NCBI GenBank assembly: GCA_046302815.1
Contig: JBKCHO010000107.1
Span: 1 to 34,273 of the forward strand
Origin: JALRAP01 sp046302815
Lineage (GTDB): Bacteria > Bacteroidota > Bacteroidia > AKYH767-A > OLB10
DNA length: 34,273 nucleotides
Direction of reading: 5' to 3'
Shown here: positions 7,401 through 14,262 of the stretch, piece after piece
Numbering within the stretch: the first letter of the stretch is position 1
How the letters are laid out: every line of letters starts with the position of its first letter
Notes under the pieces: model-generated
What the model saw: the letters and a program-made list of their open reading frames with translations, nothing else
What the model was told of the DNA's origin: nothing
Databases searched by the model: none
Made by a program: the position numbers and the translations under genes

Positions 7401-9894
7401 CCAGACATCCACATTCTTTAACAATCTTACATCTGGCATCTATTTGGTTGCCGCCACCGATGCCAATGGCTGCGTAGTTGATTCCAATGTTACCGTAGGT
7501 GTTCAGCCCACCATAAACATTCAATCCACTACCGCTACTCCTGTTTCATGCAATGGGGGCAATGATGGAACCTTAAGCATTATAGCAACTGGAGGCACTC
7601 CACCACTTAACTACAACTTAGCTGGATTTCCACAGCAACCGAATCCCGTTTGGAACAACTTGGCTGCTGGCAACTACACCGTTATTGTAGTGGATGCAAA
7701 CAACTGCGTGAACTCAGCTATCGTCAATGTCCCTCAGCCAACAGCTTTGGTTGCGTCGGCAAATTCCATAGGAACGGTTTGCACCTCTCCATCGGGTTCC
7801 GTTACATTGACATCATTAGGAGGCGTTGCGCCCTACAGCTACTCGCTGAATGGGGGATTGGCGCAAGCGAGTCCCACCTTCAACAACTTAGCTCCAGGTT
7901 CCTATACTGTTCAAGTTACCGATGCCAACGGATGCACTGCTGTAGCTAATACTATTGTCACCGACCAACCCGGACCACTAATCACCTCCATAACCCCTGT
8001 TAATGTAACTTGTTTTGGTGATGGTGATGGCTCGCTTACTGTTAATACCAGCTCCGGAACTGCGCCGTTCTCCTACTCCATGAACGGAGGTGTCAATCAG
8101 ACAAATTCCACATTTAATTCGCTAGTACCAGGCAATTATACTTTGTTGGTTACGGATGCCAACGGATGCACCATATCGGGACAAGCATCCATAACTGAAC
8201 CAACCGCGTTAACATCTGTAACATCCCTGGTTCAACATTCTTGTGGAACTCCCGCTGATGGTTCGCTCCAGGTTGTTTCACAAGGCGGGACTGCACCATT
8301 CAGCTATGTATGGCTACCAACAGGTGGAACTTCATCGACGGCTTCGGGCTTACCCGGAGGAACATATACTGCAACAACTACCGATGCAAATGGTTGTACG
8401 ATATCTTCCAGCGCCATTGTATTACAATCGAACTTGGCTATCAGCTTTACTACGGATTCCGTTACCTGCTTCGGTGGTAATGATGGATCTGTTTCATCCC
8501 TGGTAACAGGTAATACCGGCGCTGTCCTTTACAACTGGAGTCCTATTGCATCAAATACACCTGACATCAACTCTCTTTCACAAGGGACTTATACTTTGAG
8601 TGTAGTGGATTCCATCGGGTGTACGCAAAGCGCCTCGACAACCGTTTATGAACCCCTCCCCCCCGTGGTTCAAGTTTCAGCAAACCCTTCGGGTGTTTGC
8701 TTTGGCGAATCCACTGTAATCACGGCCAGTGGAGGTGTATCCTATGCCTGGTCGAATGGTATAACCACGAATCAAAATACAGTTGCACCAATCGCTAACA
8801 CATCTTATACGGTTACGATAACCGACATTGATGGCTGTACCAATAGCTCAAGCATTTTAATACCTGTGTATCCGCTGCCCGTTGTTTCTTTCGTAGCCGA
8901 TACCGTTTGCGAGGGTCAACCCAGTACCGTTTTCAGCTCCTCCACTGTAGGATCCGGAAGCATAGCGGGATTGAATTGGAATTTTCCAAACGGAGCTTCC
9001 TATAGCGGTCCAAGCGCCACGATTAATCTTCCGGGTGGAGTAACAGACATTCAACTGGTGGCAACTACAGACAGAGCATGTGTGGATTCGATAACCGGAC
9101 CTGTTCGAGTGTGGTTCGCTCCGGTTGCGCAAATAGCTTCTGATGATACCGCAGGATGTCCGCCACAGACAGTACTGTTCAATGATGCATCCACATCTGT
9201 TGATGGCGCTGTACAAAGCTGGTTGTGGGATGCAGGCAACGGATTTACATCTTCAGATGCATCTTTCTCAAACAACTATCCCCTAGCTGGTTTCTATGAT
9301 GTGAACTTATTGGTAACAAGTACTTATGGCTGTACAAACAACTTGCTCATCAATGACTACATCCATGTCTATGATCAACCTATTGCAGACTTCAGGAATA
9401 TGCCTGAGCAGCCGTCCATTTATGTGCCCAATGTCCAGTTCATTGACCAATCGTTTGCCGCTTCAAGTTGGTACTGGACTTTCGGCGACCAAGGAATTTC
9501 TGCAGTACAAAATCCGATACACACCTATATTTTTCCTGGAAAATATGAAGTCGAGCTGGTAATCACCAGCGATGAGGGTTGTATGGATAGCATCACAAAA
9601 GAAGTGGTTGTTCTCGATGAGGTTGCCATTTGGGTTCCGGATACCTTTTCGCCAAATGGTGACGGAATCAACGATGTGTTTTTTGCCTTTGGAGTAAATC
9701 CCACCGAATTTGATATCAAAATATTCAATCGCTTCGGCGAGATGGTATTTTCATCGAACAGTAATTCCAATGGTTGGGATGGTCGATTTAATGGGCAAGA
9801 TGTGATCCAGGATGTGTATGTATATATGATTGCATTCAAGACTCTGAAGAATAATTTGGAGGTTAAAAAGGGATATATTTCGCTGATTAGATAA
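4450..9894 (+). CDS. Giant SprB-repeat surface protein with PKD domains and CHU_C sorting domain
   Basis: The protein has 1814 residues. A signal peptide (about 1-25, MKFNSRLGLLVVLLLSNFIF) is followed by a Cys-rich N-terminal region to about residue 320. Fourteen SprB repeats of about 76 residues run from about 327 to 1405, each with a VSCNGGxNGS-like start and a GxYTVTVTDANGC core. An Ig-like segment (about 1406-1480) and three PKD-like segments (about 1480-1724) come next. The end is a CHU_C (type B) sorting domain, with WVPDTFSPNGDGIND at 1728-1742, finishing in KGYISLIR. Members of this architecture are T9SS cargo; SprB itself is the mobile gliding adhesin of Flavobacterium, but this protein is smaller and may be a general adhesin. 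It is monocistronic by appearance: strong promoter upstream, inverted-repeat terminator downstream. Repeats 3-7 and 8-12 form two equal supermodules (separate entry). A role in gliding is inference. Confidence 0.92.
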   Translation: MKFNSRLGLLVVLLLSNFIFESKGQVGCPSVSAGPDVSVSCNNPCVNLTATWFDSGQTNNYLAIPITYTPNPYNVGTPILLNIDDTWSQVINLPFNFCFFGINYNQVVIGSNGIISFNTTYAGNGCPWVLQGIPALPTAQLPTASIMGIFQDIDPTNQGTIYYQLTGTAPCRKLIVSFFQIPYFGDPNSVATGFCSSPLFATTQIVLYETTNAIDIYTQNKPVCNGWNGGLAIQGIQNATGTQAVVVPGRNNTIFTATNDAWRFLPFGASISSFAWLQGGTVISTAPVVNVCPTTTTTYTAQVTYTTCNGNSVVVTDNVTVTPTNALQTTSSILQNVSCNNGTNGSLTTAGITGTPPYSYQWSPNAGGSTSQTVSGLSPGTYTVTVTDASGCSAINTLTLSNPPAVSATNSFTNVSCNGGSNGSVTITPVTGVAPYSYSWAPFPGNSATLSNLPAGTYTCIITDGNGCTGSASATISQPNAINASLSNTSVSCNGGTNGTATISVSGGTLPFSYSWNSVPVQNTATATGLPAGNYSVTATDANGCTISPPAVTITQPTALSSNFSSTPTLCGQSTGVITSTASGGTSPYSYSINGGPSQASNIFNNVSGGNNSLLVTDANGCTSSSNGIVATVPSVNIQSATTTPALCNGSSTGTVTVSATGNAAPLSYLLTGFPSQTSSTWNSVPAGNYTITVTDANNCTAASSVLVTQPTALSGSTSVSGSVCSGANGSISTSAAGGTAPYSYSLNNGPSQTSPNFSNQTAGSYTVQIFDANGCSININATINDQPSPLITSITNTQVSCNGGSNGTATVITSLGTAPLSYSINAGVPQPNASFNSLAAGTYTILVTDANNCTATGNITITEPSVLTATASSIDLDCYGDSNGTANAVANGGTAPYSYAWNSNPVQNTATATNLTAGSYQATITDALGCTVTTISTVINQPAQIALTITSTPALCGQSNGTINVVASGGVTPFAFNINGGASQTSTFFNNLTSGIYLVAATDANGCVVDSNVTVGVQPTINIQSTTATPVSCNGGNDGTLSIIATGGTPPLNYNLAGFPQQPNPVWNNLAAGNYTVIVVDANNCVNSAIVNVPQPTALVASANSIGTVCTSPSGSVTLTSLGGVAPYSYSLNGGLAQASPTFNNLAPGSYTVQVTDANGCTAVANTIVTDQPGPLITSITPVNVTCFGDGDGSLTVNTSSGTAPFSYSMNGGVNQTNSTFNSLVPGNYTLLVTDANGCTISGQASITEPTALTSVTSLVQHSCGTPADGSLQVVSQGGTAPFSYVWLPTGGTSSTASGLPGGTYTATTTDANGCTISSSAIVLQSNLAISFTTDSVTCFGGNDGSVSSLVTGNTGAVLYNWSPIASNTPDINSLSQGTYTLSVVDSIGCTQSASTTVYEPLPPVVQVSANPSGVCFGESTVITASGGVSYAWSNGITTNQNTVAPIANTSYTVTITDIDGCTNSSSILIPVYPLPVVSFVADTVCEGQPSTVFSSSTVGSGSIAGLNWNFPNGASYSGPSATINLPGGVTDIQLVATTDRACVDSITGPVRVWFAPVAQIASDDTAGCPPQTVLFNDASTSVDGAVQSWLWDAGNGFTSSDASFSNNYPLAGFYDVNLLVTSTYGCTNNLLINDYIHVYDQPIADFRNMPEQPSIYVPNVQFIDQSFAASSWYWTFGDQGISAVQNPIHTYIFPGKYEVELVITSDEGCMDSITKEVVVLDEVAIWVPDTFSPNGDGINDVFFAFGVNPTEFDIKIFNRFGEMVFSSNSNSNGWDGRFNGQDVIQDVYVYMIAFKTLKNNLEVKKGYISLIR
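5896..8211 (+). repeat. Two tandem 1158-bp supermodules of five SprB repeats
   Basis: SprB repeats 3-7 (nt 5896-7053) and 8-12 (nt 7054-8211) correspond one to one in sequence type and order. Examples are NSVPVQNTATATGL with NSNPVQNTATATNL, STPTLCGQSTG with STPALCGQSNG, TGFPSQTSSTWN with AGFPQQPNPVWN, and DQPSPLITSIT with DQPGPLITSIT. Both blocks are exactly 1158 bp (386 residues). The DNA is diverged, so this is an old in-frame duplication. Confidence 0.85.
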
Positions 9895-9955
9895 AAATGT
9901 TTAACTTTTAAATAACTGACTATCAATATAAATAGTCATTTTGTTTAACATTTTT
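9893..9955 (+). terminator. Nested inverted repeat after the SprB-repeat gene
   Basis: AAAAATGTTTAAC (9893-9905) is complementary to GTTTAACATTTTT (9943-9955). Inside them, TGACTAT (9917-9923) pairs with ATAGTCA (9932-9938). The structure begins at the stop codon and ends in a T-run, as expected for an intrinsic terminator, although the stem is AT-rich. A further GTTAAACATTT copy follows at about 9964. Confidence 0.55.
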
Positions 9956-10024
9956 AATATATAGTTAAACATTTCTGTTTTTCTCGTGTTTTGGATTTTG
10001 TAACTAATCAAAATTTCCAAAATC

Positions 10025-12421
10025 ATGAAAAAAACAATTGTACTAATTCTTACCCTTGCTGCAGGTATGTTTTCCAGCAGTCAGGTTTCCGGCCAGGCCG
10101 AACTTCAAGTCATTCACAACTGTGCCGATCCAGGTGCTCAAACTGTTGATGTGTATGTCAATGGTGCGAACGCTATCGACAACTTTGCTTTCCGCGCGGC
10201 CACTCCATTCCTGAACCTCCCATCCGGAGTAGTTCTCAATATCGGAATCGCACCAGGAAACAGTACATCTGTTAATGACACATTGGTTAACTTTCCAGTG
10301 GTGTTGGCCGCAGGCGAAAAATATGTAGCCGTAGCTTCAGGAGTTTTAACTCCTTCCACTTTCAGCAACAATCCTGATGGCAAGAACATCGGTTTCGGAC
10401 TGAACATCATCACCAATGCACAAACCGCATCTGCGCAACCAGGTAATGTGGACATCACCATCCTTCACGGATCTACCGATGCCCCTGCAGTGGATGTAAT
10501 TGCGCGCGGTGTAGCTACATTGGCCGATAATGCTTCTTTCGGCGATTACACTCCTTACATCGGTGTTCCTCCAGCAAGCTACATTGTTGACATTACTCCT
10601 GCTGCCGATAACAGCAACATCATCGTATCATACACCGCGGATCTATCCGGTTTGGCTGGTGGAGCTGCGGTAGTATTTGCGTCGGGTTTTCTTAACCCAG
10701 CAGCCAACCAAAACGGTGAAGCTTTCGGAGTTTTTGCCGCACTTCCCAATGGAGCTGTTGTTCCATTGCCAACCACAAGCCAAGCGCGTTTGCAGGTCAT
10801 TCACAACGCCGCAGACCCTGGTGCTGCATCCGTTGATGTTTATTTGAATGGCGCTCTCGCAATACCTGGTTTCGCTTTCCGCGCCGCCACTCCATTCCTA
10901 GATGTACCAGCTGGAGTTCCAGTTAATATCGGTATTGCACCTCCCAACAGCACCAGCGCAAACGACACTTTAGTAAACTTCACTGTTACCTTCAACAATG
11001 GTGAAACTTATTTGGCAGTAGCCAATGGCGTATTGAATCCACCCGCATTCGCAGCCAACCCTGATGGTCGTCCTACAGGATTCACCCTGTTTCTACAATC
11101 AGGTATCCGCGAAAGCTCACAGAACGGAACTGGAAATGTTGATTTCATCGCCATCCACGGCTCTACCGATGCTCCTACTGTTGATGTGATTGCTCGTGGG
11201 GTTGCAACTTTGGTTGACAATGCTGCTTATGGCGATATCACTCCATACATCAGCGTACCTGCGGCCAGCTATTTGCTCGACATCACTCCTGGCAACAGCA
11301 ACAACACAATCGTAGCATCTTACACTGCTGACCTTTCTGCCCTCGGTGGAGGATCTGCTATAGTATTTGCTTCAGGTTTCTTGAATCCTGGTGCTAACCA
11401 AAATGGTGCCGCTTTCGGACTGTATGCTGCCTTGGGTAACGGAACCGTAGTGGCATTGCCTGCAACAAGCCAAGCGCGTCTTCAGGTAATTCACAATGCT
11501 GCCGATCCTGCAGCTGCATCTGTTGATGTGTACTTGAACGGAGCTCTAGCTTTGAACAACTTTGCTTTCCGCACGGCCACTCCATTTATTGATGTTCCTG
11601 GTGATGCATTAATCAACATTGGAATCGCTCCAGGCAACAGCACATCAGTTAACGATACGCTAGTGAATATCCCCGTTACACTGGCCAACGGACAAACCTA
11701 TGTAGCCATTGCCAACGGTGTTTTGAATCCAGCCGCCTTTGCTGCAAACCCTGATGGAAGACCAACCGGTTTCAACCTATTCTTGCAAAACAATATCCGC
11801 GAGAGCGCACTCAACGGCACTGAAGTTGATTTTATCGCCCTGCATGGTGCTACAGATGCCCCAACAGTTGACATCAAGCTTACAGGTGGTCCAGTATTGA
11901 TTGATAACGCTGCCTATGGCGATATCACTCCATATATCAATGTACCTGCCGCTTCTTACAGCTTAGATGTAACTCCTGGAAACAACAATAGCGTTGTAGT
12001 AGCAAGCTATCAAGCTGACCTTTCTACATTGGGTGGTGGTGCAGCTGTAGTATTTGCTTCCGGATTCCTGAACCCTGGAGCCAATCAAAACGGAGCTGCC
12101 TTCGGATTGTGGGTAACACTTCCAAATGGAACCACATTCCCACTTCCTGTAACAACCTCCATTGGCGAAATCGATAACGCTTCCACTTCGGTATCCATCT
12201 ATCCTAATCCAGCGGTTGCAGGCTCATCCATTTATGTGAACAACAACACCAATGGTGTGATGACCTTGGAAATGATCAATGCAGCCGGACAAATTGTTCG
12301 CAGTATTGAAGCAAATTATGGCGAAAACGCCATCGAAACCAACGGACTTCGTGCTGGTGTTTACACCGTGAGAACCATCACCGGTGAAAATGTGAGCACC
12401 GGACGCGTGGTGATTCGCTGA
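10025..12421 (+). CDS. Triple DUF4397 exported protein with T9SS type A sorting domain
   Basis: The protein has 798 residues. A signal peptide (about 1-23) begins MKKTIVLILTLAAGM. Three tandem units of about 230 residues begin at residues 24, 253 and 483. Each unit has a first half opening LQVIHNxADPGAxSVDVYLNG and a second half opening HGSTDAPxVDV, both typical of DUF4397. The last 75 residues are a Por-type sorting domain (SVSIYPNPAV..., MINAAGQIVRSI, LRAGVYTVRTI, GRVVIR). The protein is therefore expected to be exported by T9SS and displayed on the surface. DUF4397 has no established biochemical role that I can state. The gene has its own terminator and lies 130 bp after the SprB-repeat gene in the same direction; the nested repeat between them suggests separate transcription. 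Start ATG 10025 is supported by the signal peptide beginning there. Confidence 0.9.
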   Translation: MKKTIVLILTLAAGMFSSSQVSGQAELQVIHNCADPGAQTVDVYVNGANAIDNFAFRAATPFLNLPSGVVLNIGIAPGNSTSVNDTLVNFPVVLAAGEKYVAVASGVLTPSTFSNNPDGKNIGFGLNIITNAQTASAQPGNVDITILHGSTDAPAVDVIARGVATLADNASFGDYTPYIGVPPASYIVDITPAADNSNIIVSYTADLSGLAGGAAVVFASGFLNPAANQNGEAFGVFAALPNGAVVPLPTTSQARLQVIHNAADPGAASVDVYLNGALAIPGFAFRAATPFLDVPAGVPVNIGIAPPNSTSANDTLVNFTVTFNNGETYLAVANGVLNPPAFAANPDGRPTGFTLFLQSGIRESSQNGTGNVDFIAIHGSTDAPTVDVIARGVATLVDNAAYGDITPYISVPAASYLLDITPGNSNNTIVASYTADLSALGGGSAIVFASGFLNPGANQNGAAFGLYAALGNGTVVALPATSQARLQVIHNAADPAAASVDVYLNGALALNNFAFRTATPFIDVPGDALINIGIAPGNSTSVNDTLVNIPVTLANGQTYVAIANGVLNPAAFAANPDGRPTGFNLFLQNNIRESALNGTEVDFIALHGATDAPTVDIKLTGGPVLIDNAAYGDITPYINVPAASYSLDVTPGNNNSVVVASYQADLSTLGGGAAVVFASGFLNPGANQNGAAFGLWVTLPNGTTFPLPVTTSIGEIDNASTSVSIYPNPAVAGSSIYVNNNTNGVMTLEMINAAGQIVRSIEANYGENAIETNGLRAGVYTVRTITGENVSTGRVVIR
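10094..12156 (+). repeat. Three tandem ~690-bp units inside the DUF4397 gene
   Basis: Unit starts are marked by the repeated (SQ)A-x-LQVIHN coding motif at 10094, 10781 and 11471, giving periods of 687 and 690 bp. Long stretches are near-identical at protein level between units 2 and 3 (for example FAANPDGRPTGF in both, and FASGFLNPGANQNGAAFGL). This fits recent in-frame amplification. Confidence 0.85.
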
Positions 12422-12450
12422 TTCGAAAAATAAATCGTGTGTGTGTGAAG

Positions 12451-12477
12451 AACCGGGGCCGTAACCCCGGTTTTTTT
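12451..12477 (+). terminator. Rho-independent terminator after the DUF4397 gene
   Basis: The stem AACCGGGG (12451-12458) pairs with CCCCGGTT (12465-12472) across the six-base loop CCGTAA and is followed by seven Ts. It starts 30 bases after the stop codon. Its T-run overlaps the stop codon of the convergent MbnP-like gene. Confidence 0.85.
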
Positions 12478-13219
12478 AGTTTATGGATGTGATCTCAAAG
12501 GCATTCTCGAAGTTTTCCCGAATGGTGGTTACCCAGTTGGATCCTCCCGAATGAATATTGTTATTATTGAAATCGACCGAGTTGGGAGAACGGTAAAGCT
12601 TGTTAAGGTTGAAGCGAAAATTCACCGTCTTTTTTTGACCGGCACCTAAAGAAAATGAGGTTGGAAATTTGTGTTCGCGGAGGGCCTCCAAAGCGCCATA
12701 ATGATACACAAGTGGAAGTGTATCACCTAAAGTAGCCACAAATTGGCCCTCATGTTTAAAATAAATATACCCCGTGTTCCAATCCCAAAACATACCAAAC
12801 GACGGATCCAATTCACCTGCCTGAGCCCCGGAAACATTTTTGATGCTATCCACACCTAAAAAAAATCGTATTTCATCAAAGTTGGCCTCAGGTACGATCA
12901 TATCGAAGGAAAGGGAGGAAGGGTCTGCAGCGTTAACCAACTCATAGTTGGAAGACTCGTGGACAACATTGCCCTGATACATAAACCTGATGTTACTCAC
13001 ATAGTATTTCAACAAATCGACACTATAGGTATTTCCAGCATCATTCGTGTATTCCAAATCTCCGAGCTGTATGGCTGTACCGTCGACCGTATTCTCGAAC
13101 TGAAATCTTATGACACCTGTAGTAGATGCATCCTCTTTTTTACAAGATGTGAAAGTTGTTGCTAAGAGTAAAACCAAAATCTTCAGACTTTGATTTCCAA
13201 AATTCAGGTAAGGGTTCAT
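12476..13219 (-). CDS. MbnP-family lipoprotein (copper-binding-protein family)
   Basis: The protein has 247 residues. The N-terminus is a lipoprotein signal: a hydrophobic stretch (LKILVLLLATTFTS) is followed by Cys26 and KKED, so the mature protein is probably lipid-anchored in the periplasm or outer membrane. The body matches the MbnP family: LLKYYVSNIRF at about 69-79, then FFLGVDSIK, then the hallmark GMFWDWNTGYIYFKHEG at about 141-157. MbnP of methanotrophs is linked to methanobactin/copper handling and normally pairs with the di-haem enzyme MbnH. No MbnH gene is in this window, so copper binding is family inference only. The gene overlaps the upstream barrel gene by four bases (ATGA), so translation is likely coupled. 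The low-complexity NNNN stretch near residue 220 is probably a surface loop. Confidence 0.75.
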   Translation of the reverse strand: MNPYLNFGNQSLKILVLLLATTFTSCKKEDASTTGVIRFQFENTVDGTAIQLGDLEYTNDAGNTYSVDLLKYYVSNIRFMYQGNVVHESSNYELVNAADPSSLSFDMIVPEANFDEIRFFLGVDSIKNVSGAQAGELDPSFGMFWDWNTGYIYFKHEGQFVATLGDTLPLVYHYGALEALREHKFPTSFSLGAGQKKTVNFRFNLNKLYRSPNSVDFNNNNIHSGGSNWVTTIRENFENAFEITSIN

Positions 13220-14145
13220 TTCTTATTGAGTTTATAGTATGCACGAAGTCCAACGGTTTGACTCAATCTTAATCGACGATCCCATCCAATATTGACTCGC
13301 TCCAACAGTGGTGAATAAACCAGTTGCAGATCCCATGGTCCGCTAGTATTTACATCAAAACCCAGTCCGGCAAAAGCACCAAAGCCCAATCCAACAGGCC
13401 GGGTGCCGGTGAAATAGATGTCGCCGTTGGGACTTTGAAACTCATCGGCAAGACTAATGACCAAATCGTTGATTTGAATTTCGTTATTGACGAACTTGGC
13501 CAAGGTGGCATGCAGCCCTCCTTCCAGTAAAAACTGGATACCTTGTTCGGGTCCCAACACCCCCTGATAACCGAGTTGCAGATGCAGCCGTTGCTCTTCA
13601 CCAGCAATTTCGAATGTATTTAAATCTTTATTGATTTGTGTAGTGTTAGAGCTTGGCACAAGAATGTTGAAGTTGCCTGTTGCTTTTAGAATGGATGCAT
13701 TGAGGTTTAGTAGAACACCGTTTTTGCCATCACGGGAGTAACGCGTATTGAGACCAATAGAAAAGGCCGTTTTAAACCTCATGTTGATGGGCATGTAATC
13801 CGAGTTTTCGAACTTCCAAAATTCATTATTGGCTAATCCCAATGCGGGACTAATTAAATCAGGTCCAAGGTCATTAATTGATTTATCACCATACTGCTCA
13901 TTGATTTTATAATTCATCCAACTATTCTCAAAATTATTCTTATTCCCCTCGAGATCGTAGCCATACCCATCGTACAAGGAAGCCGCCTTTTTGTTGGGGA
14001 AGTAGGATCCCGCATACAAACCGATGACCCATCCCTTCCGTGTATATACGGGGTTTTCGTAATAGGCATCCATGTCATCCTGCGCCATGGCAGGCAATTG
14101 CAACATAGTGGCTAGAAGGAGAAAGCTTGGTATAAATCCTTTCAT
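13216..14145 (-). CDS. Probable outer-membrane beta-barrel protein, unrecognised family
   Basis: I choose ATG 14145 (309 residues) because a clean signal peptide starts there (MKGFIPSFLLLATMLQLPAMAQ). The ATG at 14187 would add 14 residues and lies upstream of the probable -7 box. The mature chain has many alternating polar/hydrophobic strands (KGWVIGLYAGSYF, TAFSIGLNTRYS, GVLLNLNASIL, RLHLQLGYQG, GLGFGAFAGLGFDV, WDLQLVYSPLL) and a terminal strand TVGLRAYYKLNKK. These features suit an outer-membrane barrel with porin- or opacity-like architecture. I cannot assign a family. It precedes the MbnP-like lipoprotein with an ATGA overlap, so the two probably act together; metal or haem handling is a guess from that neighbour. 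A promoter-like -7 box and an operator-like inverted repeat lie directly upstream. Confidence 0.7.
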   Translation of the reverse strand: MKGFIPSFLLLATMLQLPAMAQDDMDAYYENPVYTRKGWVIGLYAGSYFPNKKAASLYDGYGYDLEGNKNNFENSWMNYKINEQYGDKSINDLGPDLISPALGLANNEFWKFENSDYMPINMRFKTAFSIGLNTRYSRDGKNGVLLNLNASILKATGNFNILVPSSNTTQINKDLNTFEIAGEEQRLHLQLGYQGVLGPEQGIQFLLEGGLHATLAKFVNNEIQINDLVISLADEFQSPNGDIYFTGTRPVGLGFGAFAGLGFDVNTSGPWDLQLVYSPLLERVNIGWDRRLRLSQTVGLRAYYKLNKK

Positions 14146-14165
14146 TTGGATAACTTGTTTACATA

Positions 14166-14173
14166 CAAAGTTA
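14166..14173 (-). promoter_or_regulatory. -7 box of the barrel/MbnP operon
   Basis: Read leftward, TAACTTTG matches the Bacteroidota -7 consensus TAnnTTTG. Transcription would begin near 14159, giving a leader of about 14 bases before ATG 14145. The expected -33 position (about 14193) has no TTTG and falls at the edge of the inverted repeat, as expected for a promoter under regulator control. Confidence 0.45.
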
Positions 14174-14193
14174 ATGCAAAACGACAATTAGTA

Positions 14194-14219
14194 ACCTGTC
14201 TACCGCTAGGTAGACAGGT
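14194..14219. promoter_or_regulatory. Operator-like perfect inverted repeat
   Basis: ACCTGTCTACC (14194-14204), GCTA, GGTAGACAGGT (14209-14219) form a perfect 11-bp inverted repeat around a 4-base centre. Its length and symmetry resemble TetR-family operators, several of which contain TAGAC-type half sites. It covers the -33 region of the barrel/MbnP promoter. It has no T-run on either side, so it is not a good intrinsic terminator for the upstream nuclease gene. The regulator is not in the window. Confidence 0.5.
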
Positions 14220-14262
14220 CTAAAATCCCTGGTTATATGCAACGATTCAAACTAAATGCCCT

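Noticed and set aside
14194..14219. Inverted repeat as a terminator of the nuclease gene
   Set aside because: There is no T-run after the hairpin in either direction, and it overlaps the promoter region of the next gene, so an operator fits better.
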